DNA from: Rhynchopus euleeides
Taxonomy: Eukaryota; Euglenozoa; Diplonemea; Diplonemida; Diplonemidae
Reading direction: 5' to 3'
Assembly: GCA_963210315.1 (NCBI GenBank)
Contig: OY723265.1
Coordinates: 1,240,001-1,304,000 of the forward strand
DNA: 64,000 nucleotides
Shown: piece after piece, positions 1 through 11,025 of the stretch
Position numbering within the stretch: position 1 is the stretch's first letter
Layout of the letters: each line of letters starts with the position of its first letter
Notes under the pieces: generated by a model
What the model saw: only the letters and a program-made list of their open reading frames with translations
What the model was told of the DNA's origin: nothing
Database searches by the model: none
Translations under genes and position numbers: made by a program

Positions 1-2029
1 CAGGCGCAGTCGTACCGTGCGGACCAGCTGTACATGGGTGTGACGGAGCAGGAGGACGGGACGCTGGTGCCGAACAACGACAAGTACTACCAGGGGCTGA
101 AGGGCTGCGACCAGAACGGGCCGCTGCTGATGTACGTGTCGAAGATGGTCCCCGCGGCGGACAAGGGGCGCTTCATCGCGTTCGGGCGTGTCTTCTCGGG
201 GAAGATCAAGGCCGGGCAGAAGTCGCGCATCATGGGGCCGAACCACGAGTACGGGACGAAGAAGGACATGGCGGTGAAGAACATCCAGCGCACGCTGCTG
301 ATGATGGGCCGCTACCAGGAGGCCGTGGAGGACGTGCCGTGCGGCAACGTCGTCGGTCTGGTCGGTGTCGACAACTTCATCGTGAAGACGGCGACGCTGA
401 CGGACGAGGGCGCCGCCGACTGCTACCCGCTGCGCGACATGAAGTACAGCGTGTCGCCCGTCGTGCGTGTGGCTGTGGAGTGCGCGTCGCCCGCGGACCT
501 GCCCAAGCTTGTTGAGGGGCTGAAGCGTCTGTCGAAGTCCGACCCGCTGGTGCAGTGCTCCATCGAGGAGTCGGGTGAGCACATCATCGCCGGTGCGGGT
601 GAGCTCCACCTCGAGATCTGCCTGAAGGACCTGCAGGAGGACTTCATGGCGGGCGCGAAGCTGAAGATCAGCGAGCCCGTGGTGTCGTTCCGTGAGACGA
701 TCACGCAGGACTCGGACCGCCAGTGCCTGTCGAAGTCGCCGAACAAGCACAACCGTCTGTTCTGCAGGGGTGCGCCGCTCGGCGACGAGCTGTGCCAGGC
801 GATCGACGACGAGTCGAAGAACGTGCACTCCCAGGCGGACCCCAAGATCCGCGCGCGCACGCTGGCGGACGAGTTCGAGTGGGATGTCGCTGAGGCGCGC
901 AAGATCTGGTGCTTCGGGCCGGACGGCAGCGGGCCGAACATCGTGGTGGACGTGACGAAGGGTGTGCAGAACATGAACGAGCTGAAGGACTCGTTCGTGG
1001 CGGCGTGGAACTGGGCCGCGAAGGAGGGTGTGATGTGCGAGGAGCAGATGCGCGGTGTGCGGATCAACATCGAGGACATGACGATGCACGCGGACGCCAT
1101 CCACCGTGGTGGTGGCCAGATCATCCCGACGGCGCGCCGTGTGTACTACGCGTGCTACCTGACGGCGAAGCCGGCCCTGATGGAGCCCGTCTTCCTGGTG
1201 GACATCCAGACCGTGGAGCACGCCATGGGCGGGATCTACGGTGTGCTGAACAAGCGCCGTGGTATCATGCTCGGGGAGGAGAACCGCCCCGGGACCCCGA
1301 TCTACAACGTATGTACCGCGTTGCATCTTCGGTGGTGTCTGGTTGCTGCCTGTCGGGTGCCACGCCGATGCCTGCTCCGCTGCATGCTGCACGGGAGCCG
1401 GGCAAGGCACCGATGGGGGGCCTGTGTCACGGCCCTGTTTGGAGAGGTGCAGCCGCGCGTGCACAGGGATTGCTCGCATTTTGCTATCTTTGATATCTTT
1501 GCTATATTTGCTACCTTTGCGCCTGGATCGTCACACACACCACACACATCCCTTCCCATTCACAGGTGCGTGCGTACCTGCCGGTCTCCGAGTCGTTCGG
1601 GTTCACTGCTGACCTGCGTTCCCACACGGGTGGTCAGGTATGTGCTGCCTTTCTCTTTGTACTGATATTCATCCATATGTTGGGTGTAGTGTGTGTGTGT
1701 GGAGTCTGCATCAGAGTTTGCTCCGTGTGTTGCGTGCCACTACAACAAAACGCTTGCCATGTGTGTGGTACGTGCTGAGTGCTGAGTGATTTGGTGCCCA
1801 CGTTTTCCAGATTTTCCAGATTTTCCACATTTTCCACATTTTCCTCGCTTTCACCGATTCCTCCCCCCTACAGGCCTTCCCGCAGTGCGTGTTCGACCAC
1901 TGGGCGATGTTCCCCGGTGACCCGATGGCGGAGTCTGGTCTGGCCTCGGACCTGGTCAAGAAGACCCGTCTGCGCAAGGGTCTGAAGCCTGAGGTGCCCG
2001 GCCTGGACAACTTCTACGACAAGCTGTAG
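1..2029 (+). CDS. EEF2: eEF2 copy 1, 5'-truncated by window edge
   Basis: The window starts at the first base of a codon for Gln347 within exon 3. The visible exons are 1-1308 (exon 3 remainder), 1566-1637 (exon 4) and 1874-2029 (exon 5, ending in TAG). Introns are 1309-1565 and 1638-1873. The encoded part covers domain II to domain V, including the diphthamide histidine (codon 1102-1104) and the C-terminal YDKL. Exons 1-2 and the GTPase motifs lie off the left edge. The truncation comes from the window cut and is not a biological break. Confidence 0.96.
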
Positions 2030-2080
2030 ACGACGCTGTCCACACAACGGAAGACACACACACATCACTGATCCGTTGAT

Positions 2081-2303
2081 TTTGTTTTCATTTTCATTTC
2101 CATTTTCCTCTTCCTCTTCCTCTTCTATTTTTTGATTTCCATTCTTCTTTTTCCGTTTCCGTTTCCGTTTCTCCTTTACCCCGACCATCCCCCCCCGCCA
2201 TTTTTTACCTTTTCTCTTCTGTTTTTCCGATTCTTTCGTTCTTCATTGTCATCTTCCTTTTTCCTTTCGACATTTCTCCTTTTTTTTTATCCGCTTCCCT
2301 CAG
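2081..2303 (+). promoter_or_regulatory. Long polypyrimidine tract ending in CAG (first of 13)
   Basis: About 220 nt that are almost entirely C and T, with short TTTTCA, CTCTTC and TTTCCG iterations, a C8 run and a T9 run, ending in CAG. In trypanosome-type genomes, long polypyrimidine tracts between genes direct trans-splicing of the downstream gene and polyadenylation of the upstream one. That role here is inferred. The same tract recurs in every spacer and carries nearly all the length variation among units. The array gap also falls inside it. Confidence 0.5.
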
Positions 2304-2724
2304 CGCCCGCAAGACTTGCCTGCATGTGGGTGTGGGCGAAAAACCCTCCCCCCTCCCGCCTTCCTCTTTTTTCTTTTTTGCTGATTGGTCGGGTCCGTGT
2401 TGTGCGGCCCCGTTCTTTCTCATGGTTGCAGAAACAAAAAAAAAGATGTGCAGGCGGTGGCCAGGGACCACAAGACCCTGCGCTGAGAGACACAAAACGT
2501 GGTGTGCGGAGGATATGCATCAGATATGAGTATGAGTGTTGACGAAGAAGAGAAGAGTCCGCGTTGCATGCACAAGCTGGACTCGGAGCAGAGCAACGAC
2601 CGACGTGACGAGCGAGATTCGATGGAGAAGCGGCCCCACCCGCCCCCACCCTTTCCGTTTTCCACTGTGTGCCGCACATCACGCATTCCGTCTTCCGCAT
2701 TGCGCCAGTTCCAAACCCACACGC

Positions 2725-2761
2725 ACACCTCTCCAGGGCATCAACAGGGAATTCGGTCAAG
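2725..2761 (+). promoter_or_regulatory. Candidate spliced-leader acceptor region before eEF2 start
   Basis: A pyrimidine-rich segment is followed by CTCCAG and then by CAACAG, giving AG dinucleotides about 25 and 14 nt before the ATG at 2762. Using either would leave a 5' UTR of only 14-25 nt, similar to the 8-9 nt spacing seen before the two single-copy genes downstream. There is no direct evidence of trans-splicing in the window. Confidence 0.4.
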
Positions 2762-5700
2762 ATGGTGAACTTCACCATCGATGAGGTCCGTCGGATCATG
2801 GACCACCCGGACCAGATCCGGAACATGTATGTCTATGTCTGTGTGCTGCAGGGGGTGCCTTGTGTGTGTTGCAGTTGCAGTCTCAGTTGCGCCTTTGTCT
2901 GTGCCTCCTTGTGATTCTCGCCCGTCTTGCACCACGCACCGACACAACAGGTCCGTGATTGCGCACGTTGACCACGGTAAGTCGACGCTGACGGACTCGC
3001 TCGTTGCTGCGGCCGGTATCATTGCCATGGCCAAGGCTGGTGACGCGCGTCTGACCGACACGCGTGCGGACGAGCAGGTATGCCTGGGTGGTACTTGTTG
3101 CCTGTTGTGTGTCTGGACGAACGAAAGCCACGTCAACTGACGTATTTGGACACGCTGGGATTGGGACTGCGGTTCGAGGTCGGGCCACCGTTGTGTTTTG
3201 TGCGTGCCGATTTAGGATGTGGTGGTCTCAACTTGTCAGCATCGTCAAGACCAAGACCAAGACCAACCCTCCCCTCCCTCGTCACAGGAGCGTTGCATCA
3301 CGATCAAGTCGACCTCGATCTCGCTGTACTTCGAGCTGACGAAGGAGCTCGTGACGGACGAGGCGCTGAAGAGGCAGACCGGCGGGGAGCGCCGCGACTT
3401 CCTGATCAACCTGATCGACTCCCCCGGGCACGTTGACTTCTCGTCGGAGGTGACGGCGGCTCTGCGTGTGACGGACGGTGCGCTCGTGGTGGTTGACTGC
3501 GTTGAGGGTGTGTGCGTGCAGACGGAGACGGTGCTGCGCCAGGCCCTGGCGGAGCGCATCAAGCCGGTGGTGATGGTGAACAAGGTGGACCGCGCGCTGC
3601 TGGAGCTGCAGCTGGACCCCGAGGAGGCGTACCAGTCGTTCTTCCGTACGATCCAGACGGTGAACGTGGTGATCGCGACGTACAACGACAAGCACCTCGG
3701 TGACGTGCAGGTGTACCCCGAGAACGGGACCGTCGGGTTCGGGTCTGGTCTGCACTCGTGGGCCTTCACGCTGAACAAGTTCGCGCGCATGTACGCGGCC
3801 AAGTTCGGTGTGGACGAGGAGAAGATGGTGAAGCGTCTGTGGGGTGACAGCTTCTTCGACGGGAAGCGCAAGAAGTGGACGAGCGAGGCGGTGGAGGGCG
3901 GCCAGCGCGCGTTCTGCCAGTTCTGCATGGAGCCGATCCGGAACGTGTTCGACGCGGTGATGAACGAGAAGAAGGACAAGATGGAGAAGATGATGAAGGC
4001 GCTGAACATCACGCTGAAGGGTGACGAGAAGGACCTGACGCAGAAGAAGCTGCTGAAGTGCATCATGCAGAAGTTCCTGCCCGCCTCGGACGCGCTCCTG
4101 CAGATGATCGTGACGAAGCTGCCGTCGCCGAAGCAGGCGCAGTCGTACCGTGCGGACCAGCTGTACATGGGTGTGACGGAGCAGGAGGACGGGACGCTGG
4201 TGCCGAACAACGACAAGTACTACCAGGGGCTGAAGGGCTGCGACCAGAACGGGCCGCTGCTGATGTACGTGTCGAAGATGGTCCCCGCGGCGGACAAGGG
4301 GCGCTTCATCGCGTTCGGGCGTGTCTTCTCGGGGAAGATCAAGGCCGGGCAGAAGTCGCGCATCATGGGGCCGAACCACGAGTACGGGACGAAGAAGGAC
4401 ATGGCGGTGAAGAACATCCAGCGCACGCTGCTGATGATGGGCCGCTACCAGGAGGCCGTGGAGGACGTGCCGTGCGGCAACGTCGTCGGTCTGGTCGGTG
4501 TCGACAACTTCATCGTGAAGACGGCGACGCTGACGGACGAGGGCGCCGCCGACTGCTACCCGCTGCGCGACATGAAGTACAGCGTGTCGCCCGTCGTGCG
4601 TGTGGCTGTGGAGTGCGCGTCGCCCGCGGACCTGCCCAAGCTTGTTGAGGGGCTGAAGCGTCTGTCGAAGTCCGACCCGCTGGTGCAGTGCTCCATCGAG
4701 GAGTCGGGTGAGCACATCATCGCCGGTGCGGGTGAGCTCCACCTCGAGATCTGCCTGAAGGACCTGCAGGAGGACTTCATGGCGGGCGCGAAGCTGAAGA
4801 TCAGCGAGCCCGTGGTGTCGTTCCGTGAGACGATCACGCAGGACTCGGACCGCCAGTGCCTGTCGAAGTCGCCGAACAAGCACAACCGTCTGTTCTGCAG
4901 GGGTGCGCCGCTCGGCGACGAGCTGTGCCAGGCGATCGACGACGAGTCGAAGAACGTGCACTCCCAGGCGGACCCCAAGATCCGCGCGCGCACGCTGGCG
5001 GACGAGTTCGAGTGGGATGTCGCTGAGGCGCGCAAGATCTGGTGCTTCGGGCCGGACGGCAGCGGGCCGAACATCGTGGTGGACGTGACGAAGGGTGTGC
5101 AGAACATGAACGAGCTGAAGGACTCGTTCGTGGCGGCGTGGAACTGGGCCGCGAAGGAGGGTGTGATGTGCGAGGAGCAGATGCGCGGTGTGCGGATCAA
5201 CATCGAGGACATGACGATGCACGCGGACGCCATCCACCGTGGTGGTGGCCAGATCATCCCGACGGCGCGCCGTGTGTACTACGCGTGCTACCTGACGGCG
5301 AAGCCGGCCCTGATGGAGCCCGTCTTCCTGGTGGACATCCAGACCGTGGAGCACGCCATGGGCGGGATCTACGGTGTGCTGAACAAGCGCCGTGGTATCA
5401 TGCTCGGGGAGGAGAACCGCCCCGGGACCCCGATCTACAACGTATGTACCGCGTTGCATCTTCGGTGGTGTCTGGTTGCTGCCTGTCGGGTGCCACGCCG
5501 ATGCCTGCTCCGCTGCATGCTGCACGGGAGCCGGGCAAGGCACCGATGGGGGGCCTGTGTCACGGCCCTGTTTGGAGAGGTGCAGCCGCGCGTGCACAGG
5601 GATTGCTCGCATTTTGCTATCTTTGATATCTTTGCTATATTTGCTACCTTTGCGCCTGGATCGTCACACACACCACACACATCCCTTCCCATTCACAGGT

Positions 5701-6162
5701 GCGTGCGTACCTGCCGGTCTCCGAGTCGTTCGGGTTCACTGCTGACCTGCGTTCCCACACGGGTGGTCAGGTATGTGCTGCCTTTCTCTTTGTACTGATA
5801 TTCATCCATATGTTGGGTGTAGTGTGTGTGTGTGGAGTCTGCATCAGAGTTTGCTCCGTGTGTTGCGTGCCACTACAACAAAACGCTTGCCATGTGTGTG
5901 GTACGTGCTGAGTGCTGAGTGATTTGGTGCCCACGTTTTCCAGATTTTCCAGATTTTCCACATTTTCCACATTTTCCTCGCTTTCACCGATTCCTCCCCC
6001 CTACAGGCCTTCCCGCAGTGCGTGTTCGACCACTGGGCGATGTTCCCCGGTGACCCGATGGCGGAGTCTGGTCTGGCCTCGGACCTGGTCAAGAAGACCC
6101 GTCTGCGCAAGGGTCTGAAGCCTGAGGTGCCCGGCCTGGACAACTTCTACGACAAGCTGTAG
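2762..6162 (+). CDS. EEF2: Elongation factor 2, copy 2 (complete reference copy, 5 exons)
   Basis: eEF2 is the cytosolic GTPase that translocates peptidyl-tRNA and mRNA on the 80S ribosome. Exons are 2762-2826, 2951-3077, 3288-5441, 5699-5770 and 6007-6162, giving 857 aa (842 in yeast). Visible motifs are the P-loop AHVDHGKST (26-34), Thr57 in RLTDTR (the eEF2-kinase site context), switch-I Thr69, DSPGH (108-112), NKVD (162-165), and His714 in DAIHRGGGQ, the residue converted to diphthamide. The protein ends in YDKL. Approximate domain order is G with G' insert (1-350), II, III, IV with the His714 loop, and V. The start is the first ATG of the frame and matches the conserved MVNFT N terminus. 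The Asn-to-Val exon junction at 782/783 lies within a kinetoplastid-like segment. Intron splicing restores the frame exactly at all four junctions. Confidence 0.98.
2827..2950 (+). other. eEF2 intron 1 (124 nt), copy 2
   Basis: Donor GTATGT, acceptor ACAACAG. It splits the codon for Met22 (AT|G) just before the P-loop exon. It is GT-rich and contains stops in the coding frame. The same intron is found in every complete copy. Confidence 0.93.
3078..3287 (+). other. eEF2 intron 2 (210 nt), copy 2
   Basis: Donor GTATGC, acceptor GTCACAG, phase 0 between Gln64 and Glu65, in the switch-I region. The length is a multiple of three but the intron has an in-frame TGA, so retention would truncate the protein. 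Near the acceptor it has a short CAAGAC iteration followed by a C/T-rich tract. Confidence 0.93.
5442..5698 (+). other. eEF2 intron 3 (257 nt), copy 2
   Basis: Donor GTATGT, acceptor TTCACAG, phase 0 between Asn782 and Val783. The 3' half carries imperfect iterations of TTTGCTAT and a CA-rich run before the acceptor. The main reading frame stays open through the whole intron by chance, which makes an unspliced model look longer than the real exon. Confidence 0.93.
5771..6006 (+). other. eEF2 intron 4 (236 nt), copy 2
   Basis: Donor GTATGT, acceptor CCTACAG, phase 0 between Gln806 and Ala807. Contains a GTGTGTG stretch and, near the 3' end, four tandem 9-mers (two TTTTCCAGA and two TTTTCCACA). 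The 9-mer count is the only intron length polymorphism in the array; copies 11 and 12 each have three. Confidence 0.93.
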
Positions 6163-6893
6163 ACGACGCTGTCCACACAACGGAAGACACACACACATCA
6201 CTGATCCGTTGATTTTGTTTTCATTTTCATTTCCATTTTCCTCTTCCTCTTCCTCTTCTATTTTTTGATTTCCATTCTTCTTTTTCCGTTTCCGTTTCCG
6301 TTTCTCCTTTACCCCGACCATCCCCCCCCGCCATTTTTTACCTTTTCTCTTCTGTTTTTCCGATTCTTTCGTTCTTCATTGTCATCTTCCTTTTTCCTTT
6401 CGACATTTCTCCTTTTTTTTTATCCGCTTCCCTCAGCGCCCGCAAGACTTGCCTGCATGTGGGTGTGGGCGAAAAACCCTCCCCCCTCCCGCCTTCCTCT
6501 TTTTTCTTTTTTGCTGATTGGTCGGGTCCGTGTTGTGCGGCCCCGTTCTTTCTCATGGTTGCAGAAACAAAAAAAAGATGTGCAGGCGGTGGCCAGGGAC
6601 CACAAGACCCTGCGCTGAGAGACACAAAACGTGGTGTGCGGAGGATATGCATCAGATATGAGTATGAGTGTTGACGAAGAAGAGAAGAGTCCGCGTTGCA
6701 TGCACAAGCTGGACTCGGAGCAGAGCAACGACCGACGTGACGAGCGAGATTCGATGGAGAAGCGGCCCCACCCGCCCCCACCCTTTCCGTTTTCCACTGT
6801 GTGCCGCACATCACGCATTCCGTCTTCCGCATTGCGCCAGTTCCAAACCCACACGCACACCTCTCCAGGGCATCAACAGGGAATTCGGTCAAG
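6163..6893 (+). other. Spacer between copies 2 and 3 (731 bp)
   Basis: Same organisation as the spacer at 2030-2761, with a 9-T run but only 8 A in the A-run, which accounts for the single-base length difference. No gene. Confidence 0.85.
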
Positions 6894-9800
6894 ATGGTGA
6901 ACTTCACCATCGATGAGGTCCGTCGGATCATGGACCACCCGGACCAGATCCGGAACATGTATGTCTATGTCTGTGTGCTGCAGGGGGTGCCTTGTGTGTG
7001 TTGCAGTTGCAGTCTCAGTTGCGCCTTTGTCTGTGCCTCCTTGTGATTCTCGCCCGTCTTGCACCACGCACCGACACAACAGGTCCGTGATTGCGCACGT
7101 TGACCACGGTAAGTCGACGCTGACGGACTCGCTCGTTGCTGCGGCCGGTATCATTGCCATGGCCAAGGCTGGTGACGCGCGTCTGACCGACACGCGTGCG
7201 GACGAGCAGGTATGCCTGGGTGGTACTTGTTGCCTGTTGTGTGTCTGGACGAACGAAAGCCACGTCAACTGACGTATTTGGACACGCTGGGATTGGGACT
7301 GCGGTTCGAGGTCGGGCCACCGTTGTGTTTTGTGCGTGCCGATTTAGGATGTGGTGGTCTCAACTTGTCAGCATCGTCAAGACCAAGACCAAGACCAACC
7401 CTCCCCTCCCTCGTCACAGGAGCGTTGCATCACGATCAAGTCGACCTCGATCTCGCTGTACTTCGAGCTGACGAAGGAGCTCGTGACGGACGAGGCGCTG
7501 AAGAGGCAGACCGGCGGGGAGCGCCGCGACTTCCTGATCAACCTGATCGACTCCCCCGGGCACGTTGACTTCTCGTCGGAGGTGACGGCGGCTCTGCGTG
7601 TGACGGACGGTGCGCTCGTGGTGGTTGACTGCGTTGAGGGTGTGTGCGTGCAGACGGAGACGGTGCTGCGCCAGGCCCTGGCGGAGCGCATCAAGCCGGT
7701 GGTGATGGTGAACAAGGTGGACCGCGCGCTGCTGGAGCTGCAGCTGGACCCCGAGGAGGCGTACCAGTCGTTCTTCCGTACGATCCAGACGGTGAACGTG
7801 GTGATCGCGACGTACAACGACAAGCACCTCGGTGACGTGCAGGTGTACCCCGAGAACGGGACCGTCGGGTTCGGGTCTGGTCTGCACTCGTGGGCCTTCA
7901 CGCTGAACAAGTTCGCGCGCATGTACGCGGCCAAGTTCGGTGTGGACGAGGAGAAGATGGTGAAGCGTCTGTGGGGTGACAGCTTCTTCGACGGGAAGCG
8001 CAAGAAGTGGACGAGCGAGGCGGTGGAGGGCGGCCAGCGCGCGTTCTGCCAGTTCTGCATGGAGCCGATCCGGAACGTGTTCGACGCGGTGATGAACGAG
8101 AAGAAGGACAAGATGGAGAAGATGATGAAGGCGCTGAACATCACGCTGAAGGGTGACGAGAAGGACCTGACGCAGAAGAAGCTGCTGAAGTGCATCATGC
8201 AGAAGTTCCTGCCCGCCTCGGACGCGCTCCTGCAGATGATCGTGACGAAGCTGCCGTCGCCGAAGCAGGCGCAGTCGTACCGTGCGGACCAGCTGTACAT
8301 GGGTGTGACGGAGCAGGAGGACGGGACGCTGGTGCCGAACAACGACAAGTACTACCAGGGGCTGAAGGGCTGCGACCAGAACGGGCCGCTGCTGATGTAC
8401 GTGTCGAAGATGGTCCCCGCGGCGGACAAGGGGCGCTTCATCGCGTTCGGGCGTGTCTTCTCGGGGAAGATCAAGGCCGGGCAGAAGTCGCGCATCATGG
8501 GGCCGAACCACGAGTACGGGACGAAGAAGGACATGGCGGTGAAGAACATCCAGCGCACGCTGCTGATGATGGGCCGCTACCAGGAGGCCGTGGAGGACGT
8601 GCCGTGCGGCAACGTCGTCGGTCTGGTCGGTGTCGACAACTTCATCGTGAAGACGGCGACGCTGACGGACGAGGGCGCCGCCGACTGCTACCCGCTGCGC
8701 GACATGAAGTACAGCGTGTCGCCCGTCGTGCGTGTGGCTGTGGAGTGCGCGTCGCCCGCGGACCTGCCCAAGCTTGTTGAGGGGCTGAAGCGTCTGTCGA
8801 AGTCCGACCCGCTGGTGCAGTGCTCCATCGAGGAGTCGGGTGAGCACATCATCGCCGGTGCGGGTGAGCTCCACCTCGAGATCTGCCTGAAGGACCTGCA
8901 GGAGGACTTCATGGCGGGCGCGAAGCTGAAGATCAGCGAGCCCGTGGTGTCGTTCCGTGAGACGATCACGCAGGACTCGGACCGCCAGTGCCTGTCGAAG
9001 TCGCCGAACAAGCACAACCGTCTGTTCTGCAGGGGTGCGCCGCTCGGCGACGAGCTGTGCCAGGCGATCGACGACGAGTCGAAGAACGTGCACTCCCAGG
9101 CGGACCCCAAGATCCGCGCGCGCACGCTGGCGGACGAGTTCGAGTGGGATGTCGCTGAGGCGCGCAAGATCTGGTGCTTCGGGCCGGACGGCAGCGGGCC
9201 GAACATCGTGGTGGACGTGACGAAGGGTGTGCAGAACATGAACGAGCTGAAGGACTCGTTCGTGGCGGCGTGGAACTGGGCCGCGAAGGAGGGTGTGATG
9301 TGCGAGGAGCAGATGCGCGGTGTGCGGATCAACATCGAGGACATGACGATGCACGCGGACGCCATCCACCGTGGTGGTGGCCAGATCATCCCGACGGCGC
9401 GCCGTGTGTACTACGCGTGCTACCTGACGGCGAAGCCGGCCCTGATGGAGCCCGTCTTCCTGGTGGACATCCAGACCGTGGAGCACGCCATGGGCGGGAT
9501 CTACGGTGTGCTGAACAAGCGCCGTGGTATCATGCTCGGGGAGGAGAACCGCCCCGGGACCCCGATCTACAACGTATGTACCGCGTTGCATCTTCGGTGG
9601 TGTCTGGTTGCTGCCTGTCGGGTGCCACGCCGATGCCTGCTCCGCTGCATGCTGCACGGGAGCCGGGCAAGGCACCGATGGGGGGCCTGTGTCACGGCCC
9701 TGTTTGGAGAGGTGCAGCCGCGCGTGCACAGGGATTGCTCGCATTTTGCTATCTTTGATATCTTTGCTATATTTGCTACCTTTGCGCCTGGATCGTCACA

Positions 9801-10294
9801 CACACCACACACATCCCTTCCCATTCACAGGTGCGTGCGTACCTGCCGGTCTCCGAGTCGTTCGGGTTCACTGCTGACCTGCGTTCCCACACGGGTGGTC
9901 AGGTATGTGCTGCCTTTCTCTTTGTACTGATATTCATCCATATGTTGGGTGTAGTGTGTGTGTGTGGAGTCTGCATCAGAGTTTGCTCCGTGTGTTGCGT
10001 GCCACTACAACAAAACGCTTGCCATGTGTGTGGTACGTGCTGAGTGCTGAGTGATTTGGTGCCCACGTTTTCCAGATTTTCCAGATTTTCCACATTTTCC
10101 ACATTTTCCTCGCTTTCACCGATTCCTCCCCCCTACAGGCCTTCCCGCAGTGCGTGTTCGACCACTGGGCGATGTTCCCCGGTGACCCGATGGCGGAGTC
10201 TGGTCTGGCCTCGGACCTGGTCAAGAAGACCCGTCTGCGCAAGGGTCTGAAGCCTGAGGTGCCCGGCCTGGACAACTTCTACGACAAGCTGTAG
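6894..10294 (+). CDS. EEF2: Elongation factor 2, copy 3
   Basis: Exons 6894-6958, 7083-7209, 7420-9573, 9831-9902 and 10139-10294, coding for the same 857-aa protein as the copy at 2762-6162. All intron lengths are standard (124, 210, 257, 236). No difference from the reference copy was noticed in any frame. Confidence 0.97.
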
Positions 10295-11025
10295 ACGACG
10301 CTGTCCACACAACGGAAGACACACACACATCACTGATCCGTTGATTTTGTTTTCATTTTCATTTCCATTTTCCTCTTCCTCTTCCTCTTCTATTTTTTGA
10401 TTTCCATTCTTCTTTTTCCGTTTCCGTTTCCGTTTCTCCTTTACCCCGACCATCCCCCCCCGCCATTTTTTACCTTTTCTCTTCTGTTTTTCCGATTCTT
10501 TCGTTCTTCATTGTCATCTTCCTTTTTCCTTTCGACATTTCTCCTTTTTTTTTATCCGCTTCCCTCAGCGCCCGCAAGACTTGCCTGCATGTGGGTGTGG
10601 GCGAAAAACCCTCCCCCCTCCCGCCTTCCTCTTTTTTCTTTTTTGCTGATTGGTCGGGTCCGTGTTGTGCGGCCCCGTTCTTTCTCATGGTTGCAGAAAC
10701 AAAAAAAAGATGTGCAGGCGGTGGCCAGGGACCACAAGACCCTGCGCTGAGAGACACAAAACGTGGTGTGCGGAGGATATGCATCAGATATGAGTATGAG
10801 TGTTGACGAAGAAGAGAAGAGTCCGCGTTGCATGCACAAGCTGGACTCGGAGCAGAGCAACGACCGACGTGACGAGCGAGATTCGATGGAGAAGCGGCCC
10901 CACCCGCCCCCACCCTTTCCGTTTTCCACTGTGTGCCGCACATCACGCATTCCGTCTTCCGCATTGCGCCAGTTCCAAACCCACACGCACACCTCTCCAG
11001 GGCATCAACAGGGAATTCGGTCAAG
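10295..11025 (+). other. Spacer between copies 3 and 4 (731 bp)
   Basis: A8 and T9 alleles, matching the spacer at 6163-6893. No gene. Confidence 0.85.

Larger units (their letters stand above)
2030..2761 (+). other. Spacer between eEF2 copies 1 and 2 (732 bp), reference description
   Basis: Non-coding. In order it holds a short CA-rich 3' stretch after the stop, a polypyrimidine tract (2081-2300) ending in CAG, a C-rich/T-rich stretch with an inverted CCAAT-type pentamer (ATTGG at 2394-2398), a run of nine A (2436-2444), a purine-rich stretch around 2535-2560, a second pyrimidine-rich stretch around 2637-2700, and two closely spaced AG acceptor candidates just before the next start codon. 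Frames open here are low-complexity Phe/Leu/Ser or Lys/Glu strings and are not genes. This spacer has a 9-T run before ATCC and a 9-A run. Confidence 0.85.

Noticed and set aside
2132-2542. Open frames in the spacers (Phe/Ser/Leu-rich on one strand, Lys/Glu-rich on the other)
   Set aside because: These are translations of the polypyrimidine tract. Their length and frame change between units with the homopolymer lengths, so they are not conserved coding sequence.
3172-3190. tRNA B-box-like GGTTCGAGGTC in intron 2
   Set aside because: No A box or cloverleaf arms at a workable distance, and the sequence is inside a well-supported intron.
3282-5612. 776-codon minus-strand open frame opposite eEF2, repeated in every unit
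   Set aside because: It is rich in His, Leu, Arg and Val, as expected for the reverse complement of GC-rich codons, and it crosses intron 2, exon 3 and intron 3. It is a shadow of eEF2. It was useful only because the silent change in copies 5 and 8 shows up in it as Asp to Asn.
3219-5798. 859-codon sense frame as an alternative eEF2 protein
   Set aside because: It starts inside intron 2, lacks the P-loop exon, and reads through intron 3 and past exon 4 into non-conserved sequence. The five-exon model restores the complete conserved protein.
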